From contig CAZEJO010000012.1 in NCBI GenBank assembly GCA_964512285.1, positions 1 through 48,393 of the forward strand: a stretch of 48,393 bases of DNA, written 5' to 3'. Every line of letters starts with the position of its first letter. Within the stretch, counting starts at the first letter, position 1. The stretch is from SM23-28-2 sp964512285 (GTDB taxonomy: Bacteria; Chloroflexota; Dehalococcoidia; SM23-28-2). This document shows positions 34,130 to 42,808 of the stretch, piece after piece. The notes under the pieces were generated by a model. It was not told the origin of the DNA. It saw only the letters and a program-made list of their open reading frames with translations, and ran no database searches. The translations under genes and the position numbers were made by a program.

Positions 34130-36616
34130 TTGGCCGAGGCGGCGATAGACAATCTGCGCAAGGTCCTGGAGTTGGAGCGAGCCAAGGGCTTTGCCGATAG
34201 CGCTGTCATGGGGGGGCTGGACACTTATCTGCAGCGCTTCTCCCAGAGCCAGGCGCCGCTCTCGGATCAGCACCTGGCGGCAGCCATACGCTCCCTTCCC
34301 GGCGGCGGCTATGCCTCCCTGCCTTCGTCGGGGCGCCGCCGCTGGCTGGAGGAACTTCTGGCGGTTGTGGATGATCGTTCTGCTGGCGCTGGTCCATCAT
34401 CCGGAGTCAAGCCAGAGACGGTTGCTCCTTCCCCACGGCCAGCAGCCAGCGCTGCCAAGAAGAGGACGAGGCCCGCTGCGGCCAGGCAGGCCGTGCAGAC
34501 AGTCGGCCAAGCTTCTCTCGATTCGCCGGTCAGCGCTCTTAAGGGCGTGAGCCGGACCACCTTGTCGCGCTTCGCTCGCCTGGGGGTGCACACCGTCCAC
34601 GATTTGCTCTTTCACTTTCCCTATCGCTATAACGACTTCGCCAACATCCGCCCCATATCGCAGCTCGTTGTGGGCGAGGAGCAGACAGTGCTGGCCACGG
34701 TATGGTCGGCGGCGGAGACGACCATCGGCCGCCGCTCGAAGGGCACCGAGGCCATCGTGGGCGACGAGACGGGCAAGCTTCGGGTCATCTGGTGGGGGCA
34801 GCGCTACATCGCCCGCCAGCTTCGCTCGGGGGCGCAGGTGGCCCTTAGCGGCAAGGTCAGCGTCTATCGCGGCCAGCGGCAGATGGAATCGCCCGAATAC
34901 GAGTTGCTGGCCAGCGACGACCTCATCCACACCGGCCGCCTGGTGCCCGTCTATTCCCTCACCAAGGGCCTGTGGCCGCGCGTCGTTCGCCGCTTGGCTA
35001 GGGAGGCGCTGGACAGCTTCGCCGATAGCGTTCCCGACCCTATGCCGCCGGAGCTGAAGGAGCGTCTGCGCCTCTGGTCGCTGCCCTACGCCTTGCGCCA
35101 GATGCACTACCCTGACTCCATGGAGACAGCGCAAATGGCCCGTCGCTGCTTGGCCTTCCAGGAGCTTCTGACCATTCAGTTGGGCGTCCTGAAGCGCCGC
35201 CGGGCCTGGCAGGAGAGCGGTAGAGCCTATCCGTTGGCCCTGTCGCAGGAGGCCCTCGATGGCTTCCTATCCTCGCTCGCCTTCACGCTCACCCAGGCGC
35301 AGAGGCGGGTCATGGACGAGATGGCTGCCGATATCGGCCGCGAGGTGCCCATGAGTCGCCTTCTCCAGGGCGATGTGGGCAGTGGCAAGACGGTGGTGGC
35401 CACCGTTGGCCTCCTGGCTGCTGTTGCCAGCGGCTGTCAGGGAGCGATGATGGCTCCCACCGAGATCCTGGCCGAGCAGCATTACCGCACCATCTGCGCT
35501 CTCCTTGGCGACGGCGGAGAGCGTATCTTGGATGGCGGCGCGTTTCAGCCGCCGTACATGGAGAAGCCTGTGCGGGTTGTCCTTCTCATTGGTAGCCTGC
35601 GGGGCAAGGAGAAGGCAGCCATCCAGGAGGCCATCGCTCGCGGCGAGGTGGACATCGCCATCGGCACGCACGCTCTCATTCAGTCGGAAGTCGCCTTTCC
35701 TCGCCTGGGCCTGGTGGTGGTCGACGAGCAGCATCGCTTCGGCGTCATGCAGCGGGCCGCCCTGCGAGCTAAGGGCCTGTCACCCCACATGCTGGTGATG
35801 ACTGCCACGCCTATCCCCCGAACCCTCGCTCTGACCGTTTACGGTGACCTGGACATCTCCTTGATCGACGAGATGCCGTCTGGGCGAAAGGTGGTGAAGA
35901 CCATCCGCGCTCTCCCTCACGAGCGGGACGAGGTCTACGGGTTCGTGCGGGAGGAGGTGGCCAAGGGTCGCCAGACGTACATCATTTGCCCCCTGGTGGA
36001 GGAATCGGAGGCGATTGCCGCTAAGGCGGCGGTGCAAGAGTACGAGCACCTGGCCCGCGATGTCTTCTCTGACCTGCGTTTGGGTCTGGTGCACGGACGG
36101 GTTCCTTCCGCTGAGCGAGAGGCGGAGATGCGAGCATTCCGTGACGGCAATCTGGACATCCTGGTGTCGACGGCTGTTGTGGAGGTCGGCATCGACGTTG
36201 CTAATGCGACTATAATGCTGGTGGAGGGCGCGGATCGCTTCGGGCTTTCGCAGCTTCACCAGTTTCGCGGTCGGGTGGGTCGCGGCGAGCACCAGAGCTA
36301 CTGCATCCTCCAGGCGGATAATCCATCGCAGGAAGCCCAGGAGCGACTGAGCCTCATGGAGACCATCTACGACGGCTTCCGTCTGGCCGAGGAGGACCTG
36401 CGTCTGCGTGGCCCCGGCGAGTACTTCGGCACCCGCCAGACGGGGATGCCCGACCTGAAGGTGGCCCGCTTGTCGGACATTGACCTCATCGAGAGGGCGC
36501 GGGCCGAGGCCGCTCGGCTTCTGAAGGCAGACCCTCCGCTGGCTCTGCCAGAGCATCGCCTGATCGAGCGTCAGGTGTCGCATCTGTGGGAACGGATCAC
36601 GGCGGAGGTGAGCTGA
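34130..36616 (+). CDS. recG: ATP-dependent DNA helicase RecG
   Basis: From TTG 34130 (828 aa) the protein starts just after the degV stop; the frame is also open upstream, but those codons lie within degV. A long N-terminal extension with an Ala/Pro-rich low-complexity stretch precedes the wedge (OB) domain ('HFPYRYNDFANIRPI'). Motor motifs are GDVGSGKTVVA (I), VVDEQHRFGV (II, DEQH), 'MTATPIPRTLAL' (III), 'STAVVEVGIDVANATIMLVEGADRFGLSQLHQFRGRVGRG' region (V-VI). RecG rewinds stalled forks and branched DNA. The gene is 4 bp upstream of argS. Confidence 0.92.
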   Translation: MAEAAIDNLRKVLELERAKGFADSAVMGGLDTYLQRFSQSQAPLSDQHLAAAIRSLPGGGYASLPSSGRRRWLEELLAVVDDRSAGAGPSSGVKPETVAPSPRPAASAAKKRTRPAAARQAVQTVGQASLDSPVSALKGVSRTTLSRFARLGVHTVHDLLFHFPYRYNDFANIRPISQLVVGEEQTVLATVWSAAETTIGRRSKGTEAIVGDETGKLRVIWWGQRYIARQLRSGAQVALSGKVSVYRGQRQMESPEYELLASDDLIHTGRLVPVYSLTKGLWPRVVRRLAREALDSFADSVPDPMPPELKERLRLWSLPYALRQMHYPDSMETAQMARRCLAFQELLTIQLGVLKRRRAWQESGRAYPLALSQEALDGFLSSLAFTLTQAQRRVMDEMAADIGREVPMSRLLQGDVGSGKTVVATVGLLAAVASGCQGAMMAPTEILAEQHYRTICALLGDGGERILDGGAFQPPYMEKPVRVVLLIGSLRGKEKAAIQEAIARGEVDIAIGTHALIQSEVAFPRLGLVVVDEQHRFGVMQRAALRAKGLSPHMLVMTATPIPRTLALTVYGDLDISLIDEMPSGRKVVKTIRALPHERDEVYGFVREEVAKGRQTYIICPLVEESEAIAAKAAVQEYEHLARDVFSDLRLGLVHGRVPSAEREAEMRAFRDGNLDILVSTAVVEVGIDVANATIMLVEGADRFGLSQLHQFRGRVGRGEHQSYCILQADNPSQEAQERLSLMETIYDGFRLAEEDLRLRGPGEYFGTRQTGMPDLKVARLSDIDLIERARAEAARLLKADPPLALPEHRLIERQVSHLWERITAEVS

Positions 36617-36620
36617 GACG

Positions 36621-38285
36621 ATGCTGATCAAGCACGAAATCGCCCGCCTTGTTGCGGATGCCGCCGCCAGAGCTCTTGAGGAAGGAGACCTGCCTCCGCT
36701 GGCTCTGCCAGAGGTCACTGTCGAGCATCCGGCGCGGGAGGAGCATGGCGACTATGCTGCCAGTCTCCCCATGAAGCTGGCCCGGGCTGCTCGCTCTGAC
36801 CCCCTGGCTGTCGCCGAGGTCATCGCCAAGCACATCCAGCCCAACGATGCCATCGCTGAGGTGGTGGTAGCCCCGCCCGGCTTCATCAACTTTCGCCTAG
36901 GCGATGCCTGGCTGGCTCATCAGGTAGGCGCCATCCTCGCCCAGGGCGAGCGCTTCGGCGATGTGCCCTTGGGCCAGGATCAGCGCTTCCAGGTGGAGTT
37001 CGTCAGTGCAAATCCGGTGGGCCCTCTGCACGTGGGTAACGGTCGTGGCCTGGCCATCGGCGATACGCTGGCCAGTGTGCTGGCGGCCGCCGGCTACGCG
37101 GTGGAGCGGGAGTACCTGGTGAACGACGCTGGCACTCAGACCGAGACCTTCGCCAGCACGCTATACGCTCACTATCAGCGACTCTTCGGCCGGGAGGTGG
37201 ACATCCCTGAGGGGGGCTATCCCGGCCACTACATGGTGGAATTGGCTGAGGAGCTCAAGGCGGAGCAAGGCGAGATCTTTCTGAGGCCGCCGGGCGAGCC
37301 CTGGCCGCCCGAGCTGCACGACGTGGGCGTGGCCAAGATGCTGGCGATCATCCGCAGCGACCTGGCGGCCATCGGCGTGAACTATGACGTTTGGTTCAAC
37401 GAGAAGAGTCTCTACGCTGCTGCCGGGCCGTATGAGCGGGCGATGGACCTCCTGCGGGAGAAGGGCGTGGTGGCTGAGAAGGAAGGGGCGATCTGGTTCA
37501 CGTCGTCGGCGCTGGGAGAGGACAAGGACAACGTGCTCGTGCGGTCTACGGGCTCCCCCACCTACTTCGCCTCCGACATCGCCTACCACTACGATAAGTT
37601 CCTGCTGCGCGGCTTCCAACGGGTGATCGACGTCTGGGGCGCCGATCACCAGGGCCACGTGCCCCGCATGCTGGCCGCCGTGGCTGCCCTGGGCGTCGAG
37701 CCCGATCGACTGGACATCATCATCTATCAGCTAGTGACCCTGCGGCGGGGCGCGGAGATCGTTCGGCTCTCCAAGCGCACAGGCGAGATCATCATGCTGA
37801 GCGAGTTGGTGGAGGAGGTTGGCGCCGATGCCTGTCGTTTCTTCTTTCTGGCGCGCTCCGCCGATTCCCACATGGACTTCGACCTGGAGCTGGCTAAGGA
37901 GCAGAGCGCTGAGAACCCTGTTTACTACGTGCAGTATGCCCACGCCCGCATCGCCGGCATCCTGTCGCACGCCGCCGAGGAGGGCGTCGAGTACGCGGAC
38001 GGCGACCTGTCGCTCTTGAGCCACCCGGCGGAACTGGCCCTCATCCGCAAGATGTTGCTCTTGCCGGAGATGGTGGAGGCGGTGGCGTGCACTCTCGAGC
38101 CTCACCACCTGCCCCACTATGCCCTCGAGCTGGCCACCGCCTTTCACGACTTCTACGAGAAGTGCCGGGTGGTCTCTGACGACTTGCCCCTATCGAAGGC
38201 GCGGCTGAAGCTGGTAGCGGCCTGCAAGGCGACGCTAGCCCGCACGCTGGGCCTGATGGGCGTGTCGGCGCCGGAGCGGATGTAA
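36621..38285 (+). CDS. argS: Arginyl-tRNA synthetase
   Basis: A 554-aa class-I enzyme from ATG 36621. It has the HIGH-type motif in SANPVGPLHVGNGRG, 'DAGTQTETFASTLYAHY', 'LVTLRRGAEIVRLSKRTGE' with the KMSK-equivalent LSKRTG, and the DALR anticodon-binding C-terminus. It charges tRNA-Arg. It is the last gene of the fakA-degV-recG-argS direction, and its stop codon is the left edge of the lipase duplication. Confidence 0.95.
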   Translation: MLIKHEIARLVADAAARALEEGDLPPLALPEVTVEHPAREEHGDYAASLPMKLARAARSDPLAVAEVIAKHIQPNDAIAEVVVAPPGFINFRLGDAWLAHQVGAILAQGERFGDVPLGQDQRFQVEFVSANPVGPLHVGNGRGLAIGDTLASVLAAAGYAVEREYLVNDAGTQTETFASTLYAHYQRLFGREVDIPEGGYPGHYMVELAEELKAEQGEIFLRPPGEPWPPELHDVGVAKMLAIIRSDLAAIGVNYDVWFNEKSLYAAAGPYERAMDLLREKGVVAEKEGAIWFTSSALGEDKDNVLVRSTGSPTYFASDIAYHYDKFLLRGFQRVIDVWGADHQGHVPRMLAAVAALGVEPDRLDIIIYQLVTLRRGAEIVRLSKRTGEIIMLSELVEEVGADACRFFFLARSADSHMDFDLELAKEQSAENPVYYVQYAHARIAGILSHAAEEGVEYADGDLSLLSHPAELALIRKMLLLPEMVEAVACTLEPHHLPHYALELATAFHDFYEKCRVVSDDLPLSKARLKLVAACKATLARTLGLMGVSAPERM

Positions 38286-38288
38286 CGA

Positions 38289-38320
38289 AGAGCCCCTGCG
38301 CATCGGATCGCAGGGGCTCT
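38289..38320. terminator. Terminator hairpin between argS and lipase 1
   Basis: AGAGCCCCTGCG, loop CATCGGAT, CGCAGGGGCTCT: a perfect 12-bp stem between convergent genes. A second hairpin, GCCGGAAC-CTA-GTTCCGGC (38355-38373), follows. Confidence 0.7.
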
Positions 38321-38388
38321 CGCGTTGTCGCTGCAAGTACGCTTCGCGCTACGGGCCGGAACCTAGTTCCGGCAGCGCCGGAAATCGC

Positions 38389-39822
38389 CTACTTACAGGG
38401 GCTGGGCTTGGCTTGCTTGCACTCCGGCCAGCTGTTGATCTCCTGGAAGTAGTTGTTGGGCATAACCAAGATCCGGTGACCCTCAGACACCCAGTTGGGG
38501 ATGTTGATGGTCTGCGGCAACGTCGGGTCCTTCCCCGGCAGGTTCGTCAAGGTGATCGTCCCGTCCGGCGGCTCAGTCGCGGGCATCCAGATGTCCACAG
38601 CCGTCTGGAAGGGCTGCGTGAAGAACCACGGTATGAGAGCGAGGGTCGAAACCTTATCGAGGTCCTCGTCTCCCATATGTATTCCGAGTTTGTTGGCTCG
38701 CGGGGCGATATTCGGCTCGCTCAGTATGTTGAGCGTCGGCGGGGTCGGATTGACCGGGTCATCGTCCCAGGCCGGACTCTTGGTGGTGACCCACAGGACG
38801 TCGTTCTCGCTCTCCTCACCCGTCAGGTAGTCAAAGTACCTGAGGATGATCATAGAGGTCTGGTCCGGGCCTGTCGGCGTGTGGGCGACGAGCTCGGAGT
38901 CAACCGGTGCCACGAGCAGCCGGATCAGGAGGTTGTCCCGTATGAACGGCTGGAAGTAGTAGTGGGTGATGTAATCGACGTCGGTGCGGAGCAGGGTGAA
39001 CTCGTAGTGCTTCTTTCCATTGACCTTAATGGGACCAAAGTTGCCATCCGCTCCGATCTCCATGACCTTCTTCGGGACAGCGGCGATCCTGTGGCCCGTC
39101 TCGCCATCGACCTCCCACATCTGCAGCGTGGTCCCCTCCGCAGCGGTGTTCGCCGGGAAGAGGATCACCCTTCCGCCGATCTCAACCTGACCCGGAGGCT
39201 CGGGAAGGACGAGCGTTGTCTCGGGCTCTTCGCCGGTGAGGAACTTGTACTGCTCGAAGAATGACTCCTCGGCTGTCACACATTGGGTGTGCTGGAAGGT
39301 GGGGAAGTTGACGTTGAGCGGCCCCAGTGAGCCGGTACGAGATATGTTCAGGCAGTTCACCGGCTCAGGATTCCCCGGGCAGAACTCGCCCTTGGCGCCA
39401 TCGATGTTGATGTACTTGGCGACCCTGGCGCTCCGCTCCGGCGAGCTGTTCAGGTAGCCGACCATGTAACTTGTGCCGGCCGAATGCGCGGCCACATAGA
39501 TCTGGCTGTCGCCGGTCTCGGCCATAACCGCGTCGAAGAAGTCATCCATTTGCTCGTAGACTGGCTGTATCAACGACGAGAAGCGGTCGAGCCCCGTCAC
39601 TATGTTGGGATAGCCGTTGCTTGCGAATCGCTGGGCGTTGGTCTCGTACTGGGCCGCCGAACCCGCCCCGCCGTGCACGAAGACTATCGGCAGGCTGGGC
39701 TCCCCATGGCAGTGCCCTCCGTGGCAGGCGTCGGCAGGCATGGGGGCCGATGATCCGGCAACGAGTACGCCGGTCAGCACGAGCGCGAATGCAGCAATGA
39801 AACCAAATAGCCTAAGGTTCAT
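38389..39822 (-). CDS. Secreted lipase/esterase-like protein, copy 1
   Basis: I start at ATG 39822 (477 aa): GAGGAG lies upstream, and the N-terminus is a signal peptide (hydrophobic residues 5-24, then SSAPMPADA). A short His/Cys-rich CHGGHCHGE segment follows at about residue 33. The alpha/beta-hydrolase core has the oxyanion loop IVFVHGGAGSA and nucleophile Ser114 in AAHSAGTS. The long C-terminal half is beta-rich, like the lipid-binding domain of the Archaeoglobus lipase family that it resembles from memory. It is a tandem paralogue of the gene at 40184 and ends NSWPECKQAKPSPCK. Confidence 0.78.
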   Translation of the reverse strand: MNLRLFGFIAAFALVLTGVLVAGSSAPMPADACHGGHCHGEPSLPIVFVHGGAGSAAQYETNAQRFASNGYPNIVTGLDRFSSLIQPVYEQMDDFFDAVMAETGDSQIYVAAHSAGTSYMVGYLNSSPERSARVAKYINIDGAKGEFCPGNPEPVNCLNISRTGSLGPLNVNFPTFQHTQCVTAEESFFEQYKFLTGEEPETTLVLPEPPGQVEIGGRVILFPANTAAEGTTLQMWEVDGETGHRIAAVPKKVMEIGADGNFGPIKVNGKKHYEFTLLRTDVDYITHYYFQPFIRDNLLIRLLVAPVDSELVAHTPTGPDQTSMIILRYFDYLTGEESENDVLWVTTKSPAWDDDPVNPTPPTLNILSEPNIAPRANKLGIHMGDEDLDKVSTLALIPWFFTQPFQTAVDIWMPATEPPDGTITLTNLPGKDPTLPQTINIPNWVSEGHRILVMPNNYFQEINSWPECKQAKPSPCK

Positions 39823-39934
39823 CGCAGTTCTCTCCTCTCTCTGCGATCGGTTTTCTTCCTCCAGGTCGCATTCTTGCATTTTCACATAACCGCACCCCCA
39901 AAGGGCTTGCCGAGGAGGAAACATCCTACTACAG

Positions 39935-39979
39935 GATCCGCCGATATGCCAACCCCCGATCGGGGGTTTTCGGCGGATC
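39935..39979. repeat. Nested palindrome upstream of lipase 1
   Basis: Outer arms GATCCGCCGA (39935-39944) and TCGGCGGATC (39970-39979) enclose the 14-bp palindrome CCCCCGATCGGGGG (39953-39966). In the right copy the outer arms are conserved as TCCGCCGA (41759-41766) and TCGGCGGA (41813-41820) while the inside has changed, so selection appears to keep the stem. It may be the luxR terminator or a leader structure for the lipase. Confidence 0.55.
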
Positions 39980-40000
39980 ATTTTGAGGGGATTAGCTTAG

Positions 40001-40042
40001 TCATACAAGGCCGCGCCGGACGGATTCCGCCACTAGCTCCGT
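40001..40042 (-). pseudogene. 14-codon relic of the luxR-type gene 3' end
   Basis: The minus strand reads TELVAESVRRGLV and a TGA stop, against TELVAEAGRRGLV in the intact gene ending at 41844. Most differences are at third codon positions. Homology ends at ACGGAG (CTCCGT at 40042), which marks the duplication junction. Confidence 0.85.
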
Positions 40043-40047
40043 GTGTA

Positions 40048-40087
40048 ACAAAGAGCCCCTGTGCATCGGATCGCAGGGGCTCTTTGT
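40048..40087. terminator. Terminator hairpin after lipase 2
   Basis: ACAAAGAGCCCCTG and CAGGGGCTCTTTGT form a perfect 14-bp stem around TGCATCGGATCG. The stem ends in A/T pairs, giving a T-run in either direction. It is the counterpart of the hairpin at 38289. Confidence 0.75.
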
Positions 40088-40108
40088 GCCGTCGCTGCAA
40101 GTACGCTT

Positions 40109-40147
40109 CGCGCTACGGGCCGGAACCTAGTTCCGGCCCGTAGCGCG
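40109..40147. repeat. Perfect 18-bp inverted repeat
   Basis: CGCGCTACGGGCCGGAAC (40109-40126), loop CTA, then GTTCCGGCCCGTAGCGCG (40130-40147). The left duplicate keeps only the inner 8 bp (38355-38373). Confidence 0.85.
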
Positions 40148-40183
40148 GGAAACCGCCTACTTACAGGGCTTCGTCTGATGCTA

Positions 40184-41644
40184 CTAGTCACCAAACAGGC
40201 CACGCAGGAGATACCAGATGTACTCCCGCCAGGAGTTGATGTCCTGGAAGTAGGTGTTGAGCTGAACCAGGACGCGGTGGTCCTCAGACGCCCAGTTGGG
40301 GATGGTGATGGTCTGCGGCAACGTCGTGTCGCCTCTCGGCTCGTTCGTAAAGGTGATCGTTCCATCCGGTGGCTCAGTCGCGGGCATCCAGATGTCTACA
40401 CCCGTCTGGAAGGACATCAAGTAGAAGGGGAATACCCGTGCCAGAGTCGAAAGCTTGTCCTCGTTTGCGTCGTGTGCATGTATTCCGAGGGTGAAAGCGC
40501 TTCTGGGAGCCACCAGCGGGTCGCTCAGTATGTTGAGCGTCGGCGGGGTCGGATTGACCGGGTCATCGTCCCAGGCGGGACTCGTGGTGGTGACCGACAG
40601 GGTGTCGTTCATGGCGCCCTGATCGGACCACCATTCAAAGTACCTGAGGACGACTAAAGCGGCGTGGTCCGGGCCTGTCGGCGTGTACGTGAGGACAGGG
40701 GAGTCAGCCGGTGTCGCGAGCAGCCGGATCAGGTGGTCGTCCCGTAGGAATGGCTGGAAGTAGTAGTGGGTGAGGAACTCGACGTCGGGGCGGATCAGGG
40801 TGAATTCGTAGTGCTTATTTCCATTGACCCGAACGGGACCAAACTCGCCAGTCGGCCCGATGTCGATGACCTCCTTCGGGGAAGAGTACTTCCTAGCGCC
40901 CGTATCGCCGTCGACCTCCCAGATCTGCAGAGTGGACCCATCCACTGGGGTGTTTGCCGGGAAGTAGACCGCCCTTCCAGCGATCGTGACCAGCCACGGG
41001 AATTCCGGAACGACGAGCGTTGTCTTTGGCTCTTTACCGGTGAAGTACTCGTACTGGATGGCGAACGACTCGGCGGAGGTCACAGATTGGGTGTGACCGT
41101 GCAGCGGGAGGCGATACGTGATCGGGCCCATGTAGTTCGGATTTTCCTCACGATATATGCCGATGCAGTCCACCGGCTCAGGATTCCCCGGGCATTCGGG
41201 ATTCTCCCCAGCCGACGATGAGTCGAGGGAGATGAACTTGGCGACCTTGGCGCTCCGCTCCGGCGAGCTGTTCAGCCAGTCCTTCATGAGCAGTGAACCG
41301 TACGAATGCGAGAGTACGAAAATCTGGTCGTCGCCAGTCTCGGCCATAACCGCGTCGAAGAAGTCATCCATTTGCTCGTCGACTGGCTGTATCTCCTCGG
41401 AGAAGCGGTCGAGCGCTCTTACTACGTTGGGATAGCCATTGCTTGCGAATCGCATGGCCTGGCCCTCGAACTGGGCCGCCGAACCCGATCCGCCGTGCAC
41501 GTAGACTATCGGCAGGAGGTGCTCCCCATGGCAGTGCCCTCCGTGGCAGGCGTCGGCAGGAGTGGGTGCCGATGATCCAGCAATGGATACGCCGGCCAGC
41601 ACAACCACGAATGCGGCAATGAAACTAAATAGCCGAAGGTTCAT
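40184..41644 (-). CDS. Secreted lipase/esterase-like protein, copy 2
   Basis: The start is ATG 41644 (486 aa) with the same signal peptide and Shine-Dalgarno context as copy 1. The CHGGHCHGE segment, the oxyanion loop IVYVHGGSGSA and nucleophile Ser114 (LSHSYGSL) line up residue for residue with copy 1, followed by the same beta-rich C-terminal region. The C-terminus differs: after the shared NSW it ends REYIWYLLRGLFGD, while the ancestral stop context CCCTGTAAGTAG survives just downstream, so an indel changed the tail. It lies downstream of, and parallel to, the luxR-type regulator, which may control it. Confidence 0.78.
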   Translation of the reverse strand: MNLRLFSFIAAFVVVLAGVSIAGSSAPTPADACHGGHCHGEHLLPIVYVHGGSGSAAQFEGQAMRFASNGYPNVVRALDRFSEEIQPVDEQMDDFFDAVMAETGDDQIFVLSHSYGSLLMKDWLNSSPERSAKVAKFISLDSSSAGENPECPGNPEPVDCIGIYREENPNYMGPITYRLPLHGHTQSVTSAESFAIQYEYFTGKEPKTTLVVPEFPWLVTIAGRAVYFPANTPVDGSTLQIWEVDGDTGARKYSSPKEVIDIGPTGEFGPVRVNGNKHYEFTLIRPDVEFLTHYYFQPFLRDDHLIRLLATPADSPVLTYTPTGPDHAALVVLRYFEWWSDQGAMNDTLSVTTTSPAWDDDPVNPTPPTLNILSDPLVAPRSAFTLGIHAHDANEDKLSTLARVFPFYLMSFQTGVDIWMPATEPPDGTITFTNEPRGDTTLPQTITIPNWASEDHRVLVQLNTYFQDINSWREYIWYLLRGLFGD

Positions 41645-41843
41645 CGCAGTTCTCTCCTCTCGCTGTAATCGGTGTTCTTCCTTTAGGTCGCGTTCGTTCT
41701 TGTTCACATGACGCACCCCCCAAAGGACTTGCCGGTGAGTAAACATACTATGGCAGGCTCCGCCGACTTGCCTACCCCCGTAAGAGCGGTTTAGTCCACC
41801 CAGTCGGGGGTTTCGGCGGATCATCTCGAGGGGATTAGTCTAG

Positions 41844-42656
41844 TCACACAAGGCCGCGCCGCCCGGCCTCCGCCACCAGCTCCGTCCTCCGCCGCACGTT
41901 CAGGCGATCCATTATCTTGCGTACGCGGTCCTTTACCGTGTGGCCGCTAAGGCAAATCTGGTCGCCGATCTCCCTGTTCGATAGCCCTCGCGATATGAGC
42001 TCGATGATGGTCAGGTCCAACTCCGACAGTGCGAGGCTCCTTGCCGCCTCCGCCACTAACGAGCTTCGCATCTCGCTCAGCAGGGCGTCTGTCCTCCCGG
42101 GATCGGCTGAAGTCCTGAACACGATCTGGACGATGCTGCCGTACAGCTCCCGCGCAATGCGGTTCCGTTCCTCCAGAAGCGCTATCCGCTCAGCCTTCTG
42201 GGCAACCTCTGTCTGAAGCCGCTTCAGTTCGCTGATGTCGCGGGCTATCCCCTGGCGCCCCACCAGTCGCTCATTCCGGACAATGTTGCTCGCCCTGATC
42301 TCCAGGTGCGCAGTGCTGCCGTCTCTCTTAGTGATCTGGACGTCGAAGAAGGGGGTGGTTTCTATCCCTTGAATCCCCTCTCGAAAATGTTGGAGGGCCG
42401 CTGTGGCGCTCTCGGGGGTCAGGAGCTCCGTGAAATGCCTCCCCACGAATTTCCCGGGCTGCTGGCCAGAAAGCTCCCAAGCCTTCGAGTTGTAGAAGGT
42501 GAACCGGCCCTCTAGATCGAGGGCGTATATAAGATCCCCTGCGCTTTCTACCAGGTCCCTGTAGTTCGGCTCCGAATCCTCAACGGCGCTGGTGGCCAGC
42601 TTGCTTTCCCCTGCCGAAAAGAGTTTGATTCTCTTCCCTTGCGCTTCCCTGACCAT
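41844..42656 (-). CDS. PAS-LuxR regulator with degenerate histidine-kinase dimerisation helix
   Basis: A 270-aa protein. A PAS domain occupies about residues 30-145 ('LVESAGDLIYALDLEGRFTFYN', ending in GIARDISELKRL). Next comes a coiled segment with ERNRIARELYGSIVQIVF at 163-180, matching the ERxRIARELHDxxxQ phosphoacceptor helix of NarX/HisKA_3-type kinases but with Tyr172 in place of the His. A GerE/LuxR helix-turn-helix closes the protein (LSNREIGDQICLSGHTVKDR). No kinase ATPase domain is present. It probably senses a small molecule or redox state by PAS and regulates the adjacent lipase genes; the target is inferred. Confidence 0.85.
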   Translation of the reverse strand: MVREAQGKRIKLFSAGESKLATSAVEDSEPNYRDLVESAGDLIYALDLEGRFTFYNSKAWELSGQQPGKFVGRHFTELLTPESATAALQHFREGIQGIETTPFFDVQITKRDGSTAHLEIRASNIVRNERLVGRQGIARDISELKRLQTEVAQKAERIALLEERNRIARELYGSIVQIVFRTSADPGRTDALLSEMRSSLVAEAARSLALSELDLTIIELISRGLSNREIGDQICLSGHTVKDRVRKIMDRLNVRRRTELVAEAGRRGLV

Positions 42657-42746
42657 TGACCTCGCCTCCTCTCGCCTCTGCCCCGGCGGGGGGAGCTTAT
42701 GTTAATGGAACGGCCGGACTTTTGCAAGTACGATCATGTTCTCGTC

Positions 42747-42775
42747 TTGTCTCCGTCTCCGTCGCATGCTAGTAT
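42747..42775 (+). promoter_or_regulatory. Promoter of trpS
   Basis: TTGTCT (42747-42752), 17-nt spacer, TAGTAT (42770-42775) preceded by TGC, an extended -10. It lies 33 bp before the trpS start. Confidence 0.55.
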
Positions 42776-42808
42776 TCCGATGACCCATCTTTGCGAGGTT
42801 GTGAGATC

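Larger units (their letters stand above)
38281..40042. repeat. Tandem duplication, left copy (about 1.76 kb)
   Basis: The unit runs from the argS stop (TGTAAC) through a terminator, a short inverted repeat, lipase gene 1, its upstream hairpin and the last 14 codons of a luxR-type gene. The same order is repeated at 40043-41885. Shared non-coding landmarks include CTGCAAGTACGCTTCGCGCT and GGCCGGAACCTAGTTCCGG. Confidence 0.88.
40043..41885. repeat. Tandem duplication, right copy (about 1.84 kb)
   Basis: Second copy of the unit: terminator, long hairpin, lipase 2, upstream conserved stem and the 3' end of the intact luxR-type gene. The copies are clearly diverged, so the duplication is old rather than an assembly artefact. 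Confidence 0.88.
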
